Positions 45,778 through 54,282 of a stretch of DNA of 64,000 bases are shown piece after piece. Position numbers and translations under genes: made by a program. Position 1 is the first letter of the stretch; each line of letters opens with the position of its first letter. The notes under the pieces were generated by a model. The model did no database searches. It was not told the DNA's origin and worked only from the letters and a program-made list of their open reading frames with translations. The stretch comes from Anaerolineae bacterium (GTDB taxonomy: Bacteria; Chloroflexota; Anaerolineae; Anaerolineales; Anaerolineaceae): NCBI GenBank assembly GCA_013178185.1, contig JABLXC010000009.1, positions 86,153 to 150,152 on the forward strand. The letters are read 5' to 3'.

Positions 45778-47820
45778 ATGAGGCATTTCTTTTCCGAACG
45801 GCCATGGCTTGAAAAATGGGGGGCCGCACTGGTCATCTTTTTGGCGGCATGTGCAGCCTATTTGCCGCTGGCAGGATCCGTTGGGTATTATCGCGATGAC
45901 TGGCATGTTCTTTGGGCGGCTGTTGAACAGGGACCGCAAGGCGTCATTGACCAACATACCCTGGACCGGCCGTTGATGGGGGTAATGTACGCAGGTGTGG
46001 ATATCTTGTTGGGGCAGCGGCCAATGGCATGGCAGTTCTTTGCATTTGGGGTGCGAGTGGCTGGAGCCTGGGTTCTGCTCTGGCTGCTTCGTTCGGTCTG
46101 GCCGACTTATAAGCGCCCCACCTTGTTTATGTCGTTGCTTTTTGTAGTCTATCCGGGGTTTTACGAGCAAGCCAACGCTCACACTTATCAGAACCATTTG
46201 CTGGCGTTGTTGTTCGGACTCTTATCGATTGCTTTTACTGTCCAGTTCACCCAGGCGAAATTCAAAGGCGCAAAACTGCTTCTGGCTTTCCTCTCGATCC
46301 TTTCTGGCCTGGCCTGTTATATGATGTTCGAGTGGATGATTGGCCTGGAAGGACTACGCCTGCTGTTGCTCTGGCATCTTGACTCTCGCCGCGATAAACC
46401 GGTTGTTTTTTTGCGTCGCCTTGCGAGACTGCTTCCGGCCTGGCTGCCCGGTTTGGGAGGGGCGGCAAGCTATCTTATCTGGAGGATCGTTTTTTTTAAG
46501 AGCGCCCGCTCGGTGACGGATATTGGTGCTCTTGCTCGCCGCTATATGGCGGACCCGGGTGGTAATTTGCTTCGGATCGGGATAGAGAGTATCAAAGATC
46601 TGTTCGAGACGATTTTTTCAGCCTGGTTCACTCCCTTTTACCATCTGGCCGAATCATTAACCCCGACAGATACTCTTACTGGCCTGGGGCTGGCGTTGGC
46701 GATAACAATGATTTGTATTCTATATATGAAAACTTTTCCGTTCAACCAGCCAGACTCAGCCGTTGAGCGGCGAGATCCCCTTTCCGCCGGGCTGTGGATT
46801 GGCGCTCTTGCCGTACTGGTCGCCGTTTTGCCGCCCATTCTGGCAGAGCGCCATGTGGAGTTTCGAGATGGTCTGGAGCGGTATTCGCTGACCGCAATGG
46901 CTGGGGTGGCAATTTTTCTTGTCAGTTTGATCTATACCTATTTGTTCCCTGCCCACCGGAACAGCCTCATGATTGCTCTGGTGGCGATTGGGGTATTGAC
47001 GCAATTCTCCAGTATGGTTTCCTTTCGCAATTTTTGGGAGTATCAGCGACAACTCTGGTGGCAATTAAGCTGGCGCGCCCCGGACATCAAGGACAACGCT
47101 ACCATTATCCCGCTTTTGCCCCCGGGGTACCGGCTGGCAGAAGGGTACGAGGTCTGGGCGCCTGCCAATATGATTTACCGCCCTGGCGACAGCCGTGTTG
47201 TGATTAGCGGCGAAGCCCTGAATAACCAGACCGTCCTCTACCTCACCGAACAACTAAACCTGGGGCGGAATATGCGAAAAGTGGAATACACAGTGGATTT
47301 CAAAAACAGCCTGGTTATGGCGATACCGGCATCGGGTTCCTGCCTGCATGTTTTCGATGGCGAGAAACCAGAATACTCGCTGGATGACGATCCTCTCATC
47401 CGCATTGCGGGGGAATATTCCAGGCTCTCGATGATTCGAGCAGAAGGCGAGGAACATCAGCCACCGGAGGAGATTTTTGGCCCTGAGCCGCGGCATAGCT
47501 GGTGTTTTTATTATCAGAAGGCCAGTCTTGCCCGGCAACGCGGCGATTGGGAGGAGATCGTCCGCCTGGGAGAAGAAGCTGCCGCTAAAGGATTGCAGCC
47601 CCAGGATATCGTGGAGTGGCTTCCGTTTTACGAGGGTTACGTTCATCTCTGGCAATACGAACAGGCTGATAGGATTGCCAGTATCTTGAGGTCAGATCAT
47701 TTCTTTATCGTCGGATATTGCCAGCAATTCCAGGACTTTACGCCTGATCCCAACGCCCCTGACCAGGCAGAGCAATTCAAAGTTGAAAATCTCTGCGGGC
47801 AATTGGATGCGATACAATAG
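45778..47820 (+). CDS. Polytopic membrane protein, GT-C candidate 6
   Basis: A 680-residue protein, the longest of the set, with about eleven hydrophobic segments. The first outer loop contains GYYRDDWHVLWAA (an Asp-Asp pair in the GT-C position) and LDRPLMGVMYAG. After about residue 420 comes a soluble domain of roughly 260 residues with a helical, repeat-like end (ARQRGDWEEIVRLGEEAAAK). Related proteins in other bacteria are uncharacterised. It follows the dehydrogenase after 99 bases in which nothing else was recognised. Confidence 0.55.
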   Translation: MRHFFSERPWLEKWGAALVIFLAACAAYLPLAGSVGYYRDDWHVLWAAVEQGPQGVIDQHTLDRPLMGVMYAGVDILLGQRPMAWQFFAFGVRVAGAWVLLWLLRSVWPTYKRPTLFMSLLFVVYPGFYEQANAHTYQNHLLALLFGLLSIAFTVQFTQAKFKGAKLLLAFLSILSGLACYMMFEWMIGLEGLRLLLLWHLDSRRDKPVVFLRRLARLLPAWLPGLGGAASYLIWRIVFFKSARSVTDIGALARRYMADPGGNLLRIGIESIKDLFETIFSAWFTPFYHLAESLTPTDTLTGLGLALAITMICILYMKTFPFNQPDSAVERRDPLSAGLWIGALAVLVAVLPPILAERHVEFRDGLERYSLTAMAGVAIFLVSLIYTYLFPAHRNSLMIALVAIGVLTQFSSMVSFRNFWEYQRQLWWQLSWRAPDIKDNATIIPLLPPGYRLAEGYEVWAPANMIYRPGDSRVVISGEALNNQTVLYLTEQLNLGRNMRKVEYTVDFKNSLVMAIPASGSCLHVFDGEKPEYSLDDDPLIRIAGEYSRLSMIRAEGEEHQPPEEIFGPEPRHSWCFYYQKASLARQRGDWEEIVRLGEEAAAKGLQPQDIVEWLPFYEGYVHLWQYEQADRIASILRSDHFFIVGYCQQFQDFTPDPNAPDQAEQFKVENLCGQLDAIQ

Positions 47821-47835
47821 AGGGGGAGGACTTTT

Positions 47836-48600
47836 ATGGCAGAAGAAGGACGTGTAATGCTAATAACCGGCGCGGCGGGAGGGATCGGCCGGGCTACTGT
47901 CCAGGTGTTTGCCCAAGCGGGTTGGCGCGTAATCGGCGTAGACCGAGCCAGTTATGGAGAATCGTTTCCCCCGAATGGGTTCTTCATCCAGGCGGATATC
48001 TCACAGAACGACCAGGTTCACTCGATTTACGAGCAAGCGCGGCGCTTTACGAACAGGCTGGATGCTGTGGTCAATAACGCCGCTTTGCAGATTGCAAAAC
48101 CTCTGCTCGAAACCACGGTTGAGGAGTGGGATATGGTGATGGCCTCAAACTTGCGTTCTGTTTTTCTGGGCGCCAAGCTGAGTCACCCATTGTTCAAATC
48201 TGCTGGCGGCGGCGCGATCGTGAATGTCTCGTCGGTGCACGCGGTAGCGACTTCAGCCAATATCGCGGCTTACGCAGCCAGCAAGGGGGGGCTACTTGCG
48301 CTGACCCGCGCAATGGCTATCGAGTTTGCCCCTGACAATATCCGGGTTAACGCTATTTTGCCAGGCGCTGTGGATACACCGATGCTACGGGCGGGTTTAC
48401 AGCGCGGCCATGTTGAAGGTTTTTCCGTGACGGACCGGTTGGAAGACCTGGCCCGAAAAACCGTCAATGGCCGGGTGGGCAAGCCGGAAGAAATTGCACA
48501 CGCAATTTATTTCCTGGCAGATCTGACACAATCTTCTTTTATGACAGGGCAGGCGCTAATTGTTGATGGCGGCGCGACAGCCCGGTTGAGTACAGAATGA
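47836..48600 (+). CDS. SDR-family oxidoreductase
   Basis: A 254-residue classical SDR with LITGAAGGIGRAT, VNNAAL, catalytic Ser in NVSSVHA and YAASKGG, and a TGQALIVDGG C-terminus. It overlaps the DUF115/GT42-like gene as ATGA, so the two are translationally coupled. It is not closely similar to the other SDR at 36357. The substrate is unknown; a sugar-acid or nucleotide-sugar reductase role is suggested by context only. Confidence 0.87.
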   Translation: MAEEGRVMLITGAAGGIGRATVQVFAQAGWRVIGVDRASYGESFPPNGFFIQADISQNDQVHSIYEQARRFTNRLDAVVNNAALQIAKPLLETTVEEWDMVMASNLRSVFLGAKLSHPLFKSAGGGAIVNVSSVHAVATSANIAAYAASKGGLLALTRAMAIEFAPDNIRVNAILPGAVDTPMLRAGLQRGHVEGFSVTDRLEDLARKTVNGRVGKPEEIAHAIYFLADLTQSSFMTGQALIVDGGATARLSTE

Positions 48601-49412
48601 GTGAACTTCGGAGTGCAATCAAGAAAATGCTGCCTGCTCCGGCGATCAGAGCGCTGCGAGAGGGCTGGGATGCGCTGGGGCGCTTGCGGGAGTGGCCTGA
48701 AGCAACTTTTCATCCCTGGCGCAGAGACACCGTTCACCGCCTGGCAGCTTTGCACAACAGCCGGCGGGGTGAGCGTTGTTTCATCATCGGGAATGGACCC
48801 AGTCTGAGAAATACAGACATGACCCGTCTGCGTGATGAATATACCATCGGTATGAATCGCATCTATTTGATGTTTCCGGAATTGGGATTCCAGACCAGTT
48901 ATTACCTGGCAATCAACGATTTAGTGATCGAACAGTGCGCTGCTGACATCCAGGCTCTCAAAATACCTCGTTTTGTTGCCTGGCGAGCCCGCCGGTGGTT
49001 GCAGCCAGAAGATGATCTTTACTTTCTGTACACGACGTACACCGGGCCAAAGTTTGCTCTTAATGCTGCCAGAAGACTATGGGAGGGCGCAACAGTAACA
49101 TACACGGCGCTGCAAGTGGCTTTCTTTCTCGGTTTTGAGCAAGTGATCTTGATCGGGGTGGATCACAATTTCACCACGAAGGGAATACCTAATACCACTG
49201 TTGTTTCTCAGGGCGATGATCCCAATCATTTCTCCCCTGCTTATTTTGGCAAGGGGTTTCGCTGGCAATTGCCTGATCTGGAGACCTCCGAGCGCGCATA
49301 CCGGCTGGCGCGCCAGGCTTACGAGAAAGCAGGGAGGCAAGTATTGGATGCCACAATTGGTGGTAAACTGCAGGTTTTCCAAAAAGTAGATTACGATGCG
49401 CTCTTTGAATAA
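48597..49412 (+). CDS. DUF115 / GT42-like protein, possible nonulosonate transferase
   Basis: A 271-residue protein with a CFIIGNGPSL motif at residues 61-70 followed by an acidic/Arg-containing stretch and GMNRIYLMFPELGF, and later TALQVAFFLGFEQVILIGVDHNF. The same IxGNGPSL start and the GY/FxxIxLxGxDxxF core occur in DUF115 proteins (including Maf flagellin glycosyltransferases) and in the GT42 sialyltransferases such as CstII, which use CMP-sialic acid. In this locus a CMP-sugar transferase role is a reasonable inference. Automatic tools may instead call it MptE-like. Confidence 0.65.
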   Translation: MSELRSAIKKMLPAPAIRALREGWDALGRLREWPEATFHPWRRDTVHRLAALHNSRRGERCFIIGNGPSLRNTDMTRLRDEYTIGMNRIYLMFPELGFQTSYYLAINDLVIEQCAADIQALKIPRFVAWRARRWLQPEDDLYFLYTTYTGPKFALNAARRLWEGATVTYTALQVAFFLGFEQVILIGVDHNFTTKGIPNTTVVSQGDDPNHFSPAYFGKGFRWQLPDLETSERAYRLARQAYEKAGRQVLDATIGGKLQVFQKVDYDALFE

Positions 49413-49414
49413 CC

Positions 49415-50410
49415 ATGTCTGACCTGCCCCTTGTTACCATTGTTACCCCTTCCTTCAACCAGGCCGCTTATCTGGAACAGGCAATTTGTTCTGTGCTGGA
49501 TCAGGAATATCCTGAAGTGGAATATTTTGTAATTGATGGCGCTTCCACCGATGGCAGCGTCGAGATCATCCGACGGTATGCTCACCGACTGAAGGGGTGG
49601 GTTTCGGAAAAAGACAGCGGGCAAGCCGAAGCGATCAATAAGGGATTGGTTCAGGCCAGCGGCGAGATCATTGCCTGGTTGAATTCTGATGATTTCTACC
49701 TGCCCGGCGCGGTTTCCACTGCTGTAGAAGCACTGCAAGCGCACCCGGATTGGGGGCTGGTCTATGGGGATATGCTGGCAGTTGACGGACAGGGAACGCT
49801 CCTCAACATTCAACGCTTTGGAGATTGGGGGCTCGAAGATTTAATGTGTTACAGGATTCTGGGGCAGCCAGCGGTTTTCATGCGGCGCAGCGCCTTGCAG
49901 CAGGCAGGTTTATTGGACACCCGTTTTCACTATATGCTGGATCACCATCTTTGGTTACGTATAGCCAGCGCCTTTCCGATTGGGCATGTGCCGCGCCTGC
50001 TCTCCGCGGCGCGCTTCCACGCGGAAGCTAAGAATATTGCCCGAGCGCCTGATTTTGGCAAGGACGCCTGGGAAGTGTACCATTGGATGGAGGAGGAGCC
50101 CAGATTAGCGCAAAATTTTAGTCGCTTGCGAAGGAAGATCCTGGCAGGGGTTCATTGGATCAATGGGCGTTATTTCTCCGAAGGCGGTATGCCGATTAGG
50201 GCTTTGAAAGCCTTTCTGAATAGTTTGCTGATCTATCCACCCACGGCATTGCGCGACTGGCGTCGTATTCTTTTTACTATGGCGCAGCTTTTAGGGGGCG
50301 ATGGTCTTAAAAGATCTTATTACCGCCGCCGCGCCCGCCGCCAGATCGAGTCTCTGCCGCCGCAGTTGGTAATGAAGTTGTGGCCGTCTAATAAAAAGGA
50401 AGCACGATGA
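49415..50410 (+). CDS. Glycosyltransferase family 2
   Basis: A 331-residue GT-A transferase with IVTPSFNQAAYLEQ, VIDGASTDGS, a GQAEAINKG segment and the metal-binding NSDD. DHHLWLRIA follows. The C-terminal 100 residues are basic and may sit at the membrane. Its first 110 residues closely resemble those of the GT2 encoded at 53494, so the two are paralogues flanking a pair of paralogous membrane proteins. It overlaps the following membrane-protein gene as ATGA. Confidence 0.9.
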   Translation: MSDLPLVTIVTPSFNQAAYLEQAICSVLDQEYPEVEYFVIDGASTDGSVEIIRRYAHRLKGWVSEKDSGQAEAINKGLVQASGEIIAWLNSDDFYLPGAVSTAVEALQAHPDWGLVYGDMLAVDGQGTLLNIQRFGDWGLEDLMCYRILGQPAVFMRRSALQQAGLLDTRFHYMLDHHLWLRIASAFPIGHVPRLLSAARFHAEAKNIARAPDFGKDAWEVYHWMEEEPRLAQNFSRLRRKILAGVHWINGRYFSEGGMPIRALKAFLNSLLIYPPTALRDWRRILFTMAQLLGGDGLKRSYYRRRARRQIESLPPQLVMKLWPSNKKEAR

Positions 50411-51942
50411 GGGTTCTGCGGAGATTGCAATTTCTTAGCCAGTTGCAGATCGGCGGGGCGTTATTGCGCGGATTGCTGCTTCTTTTCCTGCTTGTAATTG
50501 GATTGGGCATTCGCCTTGTGGACTTGAAAGACCCTCCACTGGATTTTCACGCTGCTCGCCAACTGCGATCGGCCATCCTGGCACGCTCTTTCTATTACCA
50601 GTTTGATCGCCAGGCTGATCTCGTTCTCCGGCAAGAAGCTCTCCGGCTTGGGCAGCTCGAAATCTACGAACCTCCCATCCTTGAGATGCTGGTCGGACTC
50701 ACGGATGTGCTTTTTAAACAGGAGAATTTTTGGTTTGGCCGCGTCTATAACGCCTTTTTCTGGTGTTTGGGCGGAGTAGCGATGTTTTTTTCGGCGCGCC
50801 GCTTTCTTTCTTACCCAGCTGCGCTGACCGGATTGGCTTTCTACCTCTATTTGCCATTCAGCGTAATTGCCAGTCGCTCCTTCCAGCCGGATCCATGGAT
50901 GGTAATGTGGATCCTTGTGGCGGTCTATACACTGCTTCGCTGGAGCGAGCGACCCGAAGACTGGAAGTGGACCATCCTGGCGGGATTGGCGGGGGCGATG
51001 GCGATACTGGTGAAGATCTTCGCGGTCTTTTTCCTGGCCCCGATTTTGCTGGCGGTTTTCTTTTCTGCGGTGGGGTTGCGCGGCCTGTTCAGACGCTTGC
51101 AACCCTGGGTGTTGAGCCTGCTGACAGTAACACCTGCGCTGGGCTATTACTTGTTCTTGAACCCGCAGCGCTCCTCCGATTTTTTCTCGTTCTGGGTGGT
51201 TTCGCTTTCGAAGTTGACGCTTCAGACCAATTTTTATGCCGACTGGTTGGCGATGATCAAGGGGCTAACTGGGTTGACCACAGTTGTAGCTGCCCTACTT
51301 GGTGTAATGGTGGCGGCTTCCCGCCTGCGCGCTCTTCTAGCGGCGGGCTGGCTGGGCTATGCATTGTATGGGCTCACCTTTCCCTACCAGTACACGACGC
51401 ACGAATATTATCACCTCCCGCTGATTGCATTGATGGCATTTTCGCTCATGCCTTTTATGGAAGCGTTTGTGCAACAATTGCGACGGCAGGCAGTCATCTG
51501 GCATGTTGCCGCTCTGGGCGTCCTGCTGTTTGCCAGTTTTTATGGTATTTATGTCTCTCGTTCGATCCTGATCGCTGCCAGTTATGAGCTTGAACCGGCC
51601 AGTTGGCGGCGAGTGGGAGAGGCAATCCCGGCTGGAAAGTCTTTTGTTGCCCTCACAGCCGATTATGGCATGCGGTTAAACTATTACGGTTGGCGGCAGG
51701 CGTCGGATTACTGGCCGTCTTCCGCTGACCTGAACCTGTTTACCCTAAGTGGGAATGACGCTATTGATTATGACCGACGCTTCGAGGAAATTACCGCCGG
51801 CAAAGATTACTTTTTAGTTACCGCGTTCTCCGAATTTGAAGCCCAACCGCGCTTGAAAGAAATCCTCACCACAAACTACCCCGTTGCCGCTGAAGGCAGC
51901 GGGTTCATCGTGTTTGATCTGACACGCCATGTGAAGGAGTGA
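50407..51942 (+). CDS. Polytopic membrane glycosyltransferase-like protein (GT-C candidate 7)
   Basis: A 511-residue protein with about ten hydrophobic segments. The loop after helix 1 reads LDFHAARQLRSAILARSFYY and then IYEPPILEMLVG, matching GT39-like proteins of the PPLDFxxxRQ type. FQPDPWMV follows in a later loop, and a C-terminal soluble domain of about 120 residues contains TADYGMRLNYYGW. The next protein is a clear paralogue. Probably transfers a lipid-linked sugar outside the membrane. Confidence 0.63.
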   Translation: MRVLRRLQFLSQLQIGGALLRGLLLLFLLVIGLGIRLVDLKDPPLDFHAARQLRSAILARSFYYQFDRQADLVLRQEALRLGQLEIYEPPILEMLVGLTDVLFKQENFWFGRVYNAFFWCLGGVAMFFSARRFLSYPAALTGLAFYLYLPFSVIASRSFQPDPWMVMWILVAVYTLLRWSERPEDWKWTILAGLAGAMAILVKIFAVFFLAPILLAVFFSAVGLRGLFRRLQPWVLSLLTVTPALGYYLFLNPQRSSDFFSFWVVSLSKLTLQTNFYADWLAMIKGLTGLTTVVAALLGVMVAASRLRALLAAGWLGYALYGLTFPYQYTTHEYYHLPLIALMAFSLMPFMEAFVQQLRRQAVIWHVAALGVLLFASFYGIYVSRSILIAASYELEPASWRRVGEAIPAGKSFVALTADYGMRLNYYGWRQASDYWPSSADLNLFTLSGNDAIDYDRRFEEITAGKDYFLVTAFSEFEAQPRLKEILTTNYPVAAEGSGFIVFDLTRHVKE

Positions 51943-51957
51943 GCGCGTTTTTTTAGA

Positions 51958-53487
51958 ATGGCGCAAGTAAACCCCTCTATGGAGACGAAATCTGCATCCT
52001 TCACGATCCGCCAGGCAGCGCTTTGGGCAGCAGTTTTGTTGTGCTTTGCTGCGGGGCTGGCTGTGCGTCTTTATGACCTGACGGACCTGCCGCTGGATTT
52101 TCACCCTACCCGCCAGTTGCATTCTGCCTTGATGGCACGTGGGATGTATTACCAGGACTTGGAGAGCGCGCCCCAATGGCAGCGGGAGATGGCGGTAAGA
52201 CAATGGAAAATGGAAGGCGTTATTGAGCCGCCTTTTATGGAATGGCTGGCAGCGCGTGCATACCAGATGGCTGGCGAAGAACTCCTATGGTTGCCGCGTT
52301 TGTTCTCCATCTTCTTCTGGATGGCAGGCGGCGTTGGTTTGCTATTGTGGACCCGAAAAGTTGGATCTTTGGAAGGGGCAATCGCTGCGTTGGCGTTTTA
52401 CCTGGTTCTTCCTTATGGAGTGATTGCCAGCCGCGCTTTCCAGCCTGATCCTCTAATGACAGCGCTGGTGGTCTGGTCGCTTTGGGCTGTCTCGCGCTGG
52501 AGCGCTCATCCAAGCTGGGGGAACAGCCTGCTGGCTGGTGTGTTAGGCGGCACAGCGATCCTGAGCAAGAGTGTCGCGGTGTTTTTTATCGCCCCGGCTT
52601 TTACGGTTGTGGTGCTTTCTACGCTGGGGCTCAAAAACGCGCTTCGTTCGGGTAGGGTCTGGGTGATGGCTTTCCTGGCGCTCTTGCCGTATGCCCTTTA
52701 CCATTTCTACGGCATCTACGTGGCCGGATTCCTCCAAAGCCAGTTCAGCCAGCGATTTTTTCCGGCGATGTGGTTCGACCCGGCCTTTTATTTGCAATGG
52801 AGCCGGAAGATCAACCAGGTGACGGGGGTGCACTGGTTCCTGTTAGGCATTTTGGGATCCTTTTTGTACCGCGAACGGCGTGTGAGCACGATGCTCTTTA
52901 GCCTTTGGGTGGGGTATTTTCTTTATGGAATCGCACTTCCCCACCATATCAGCACTCACGATTACTATCATCTACCGTTGATCCCGCTGGTTGCGCTTGG
53001 GTTGGCAGGGGGTGTCCCACTCGTACGGGATCACCTGCAGGTTTCGACCTGGCGACGTAACGCTTTACTTTGGAGCCTGTTCATCTTTGGGGTGGGGTAT
53101 TACGCCTGGGACGCTCGCACGATCCTGAAGCGTGTGGACTACCGCCCTGAGGCCCAATACTGGCAGGAGATTGGCGCTTTTTTAGGGCGCGATTCCAATG
53201 TGGTTGCTCTTACCCAGGATTACGGGGCGCGCCTGGCATACTGGGGGTGGGCTATGGCAATCAACTGGCCCTGGCTGGGTGATTTGAGCTTCCAGGGACA
53301 GCCCACGATGGCTGATGATCTCATCGCCCGGTTTGAACAAGAGGCAGCCGGTAGGGATTATTTCCTTGTGACCGTGCCGGAAGAACTGGAAAGACAGCCT
53401 GCGTTGAAGGACCTGCTGGCCTCGTACACGATCGTTTTTCGCGAGGGTGATGCTGTGATTTATGATCTTAGATTACCGATTCAGTGA
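51958..53487 (+). CDS. Polytopic membrane glycosyltransferase-like protein (GT-C candidate 8)
   Basis: A 509-residue protein colinear with its upstream neighbour: LDFHPTRQLHSALMARGMYY, IEPPFMEWLAA, FQPDPLMT, HDYYHLPL and a C-terminal TQDYGARLAYWGW. The pair is a tandem duplication that has diverged considerably. It starts 15 bases after the upstream stop and is followed 6 bases later by a GT2 gene. Substrate unknown. Confidence 0.63.
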   Translation: MAQVNPSMETKSASFTIRQAALWAAVLLCFAAGLAVRLYDLTDLPLDFHPTRQLHSALMARGMYYQDLESAPQWQREMAVRQWKMEGVIEPPFMEWLAARAYQMAGEELLWLPRLFSIFFWMAGGVGLLLWTRKVGSLEGAIAALAFYLVLPYGVIASRAFQPDPLMTALVVWSLWAVSRWSAHPSWGNSLLAGVLGGTAILSKSVAVFFIAPAFTVVVLSTLGLKNALRSGRVWVMAFLALLPYALYHFYGIYVAGFLQSQFSQRFFPAMWFDPAFYLQWSRKINQVTGVHWFLLGILGSFLYRERRVSTMLFSLWVGYFLYGIALPHHISTHDYYHLPLIPLVALGLAGGVPLVRDHLQVSTWRRNALLWSLFIFGVGYYAWDARTILKRVDYRPEAQYWQEIGAFLGRDSNVVALTQDYGARLAYWGWAMAINWPWLGDLSFQGQPTMADDLIARFEQEAAGRDYFLVTVPEELERQPALKDLLASYTIVFREGDAVIYDLRLPIQ

Positions 53488-53493
53488 GGAATC

Positions 53494-54264
53494 ATGCTGG
53501 TTTCAATCGTTACTCCTTCTTATAATCAGGCTCGCTTTCTCGAAGCCACCATCCAGTCTGTGCTGCAACAGGATTACCCTCACATTGAGTATTTTGTGAT
53601 AGACGGCGGCTCGTCAGATGGCAGCCGGGAAATCATCGAACGTTACGCTGACCGGCTGGCCGGATGGGTCTCGGAGCCTGACCAGGGGCAAACGGATGCG
53701 ATCAACAAAGGGTTTGCCCGAGCGAGAGGCGAGGTGCTGGCCTGGTTGAATTCGGATGATACTTACCAGCCGGGGGCGGTGCGGGAGGTGGTGGAATTCC
53801 TGCAATCCCACCCGGAAGCCGGCATGGTGTACGGCGACACAAACTTTATTGACGAGGATGGGCGTGTGATCGGCAGATTCCCGGCCCACCAGACCGATTA
53901 CCGGCGGCTGCGCCAGGGGTATGTTCATATTCCACAACAGGCTTCTTTCTTTCGTGCAGAGTTGTGGCGGCAGGTGGGACCGCTGGATCCCTCTTTTTAC
54001 TTTGCGATGGATTATGATCTGTGGGTCAGGCTGGCTGCCAGGGCGCCGCTGGTTTACCTGCCCAGGGTGTGGGCGAACTTTCGGCTGCACGGGGGTGGCA
54101 AGACTATCGCGGCGGACGACCGTTGCTGGCCGGAAATGCTGCGGGTGCATCTGAGAGACGGTGGTTCCCGTTTCTCCATCCTTTATGCAAAGTATTTGTT
54201 GCGCCGGGTTGCTGCGCCTTACATCAACTGGCGGCGGCGCAAACTTTTCGAAAAATCTCTCTGA
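53494..54264 (+). CDS. Glycosyltransferase family 2
   Basis: A 256-residue GT-A transferase with IVTPSYNQARFLEA, VIDGGSSDGS, GQTDAINKG and NSDD, followed by MDYDLWVRLA. It lacks the longer C-terminal tail of its paralogue at 49415. It is the last transferase of the glycan locus; an MFS transporter follows after 18 bases. Inverting GT2 enzymes act in the cytoplasm with nucleotide-sugar donors; the donor here is unknown. Confidence 0.9.
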   Translation: MLVSIVTPSYNQARFLEATIQSVLQQDYPHIEYFVIDGGSSDGSREIIERYADRLAGWVSEPDQGQTDAINKGFARARGEVLAWLNSDDTYQPGAVREVVEFLQSHPEAGMVYGDTNFIDEDGRVIGRFPAHQTDYRRLRQGYVHIPQQASFFRAELWRQVGPLDPSFYFAMDYDLWVRLAARAPLVYLPRVWANFRLHGGGKTIAADDRCWPEMLRVHLRDGGSRFSILYAKYLLRRVAAPYINWRRRKLFEKSL

Positions 54265-54282
54265 TGTAAAGGATAACACTTC

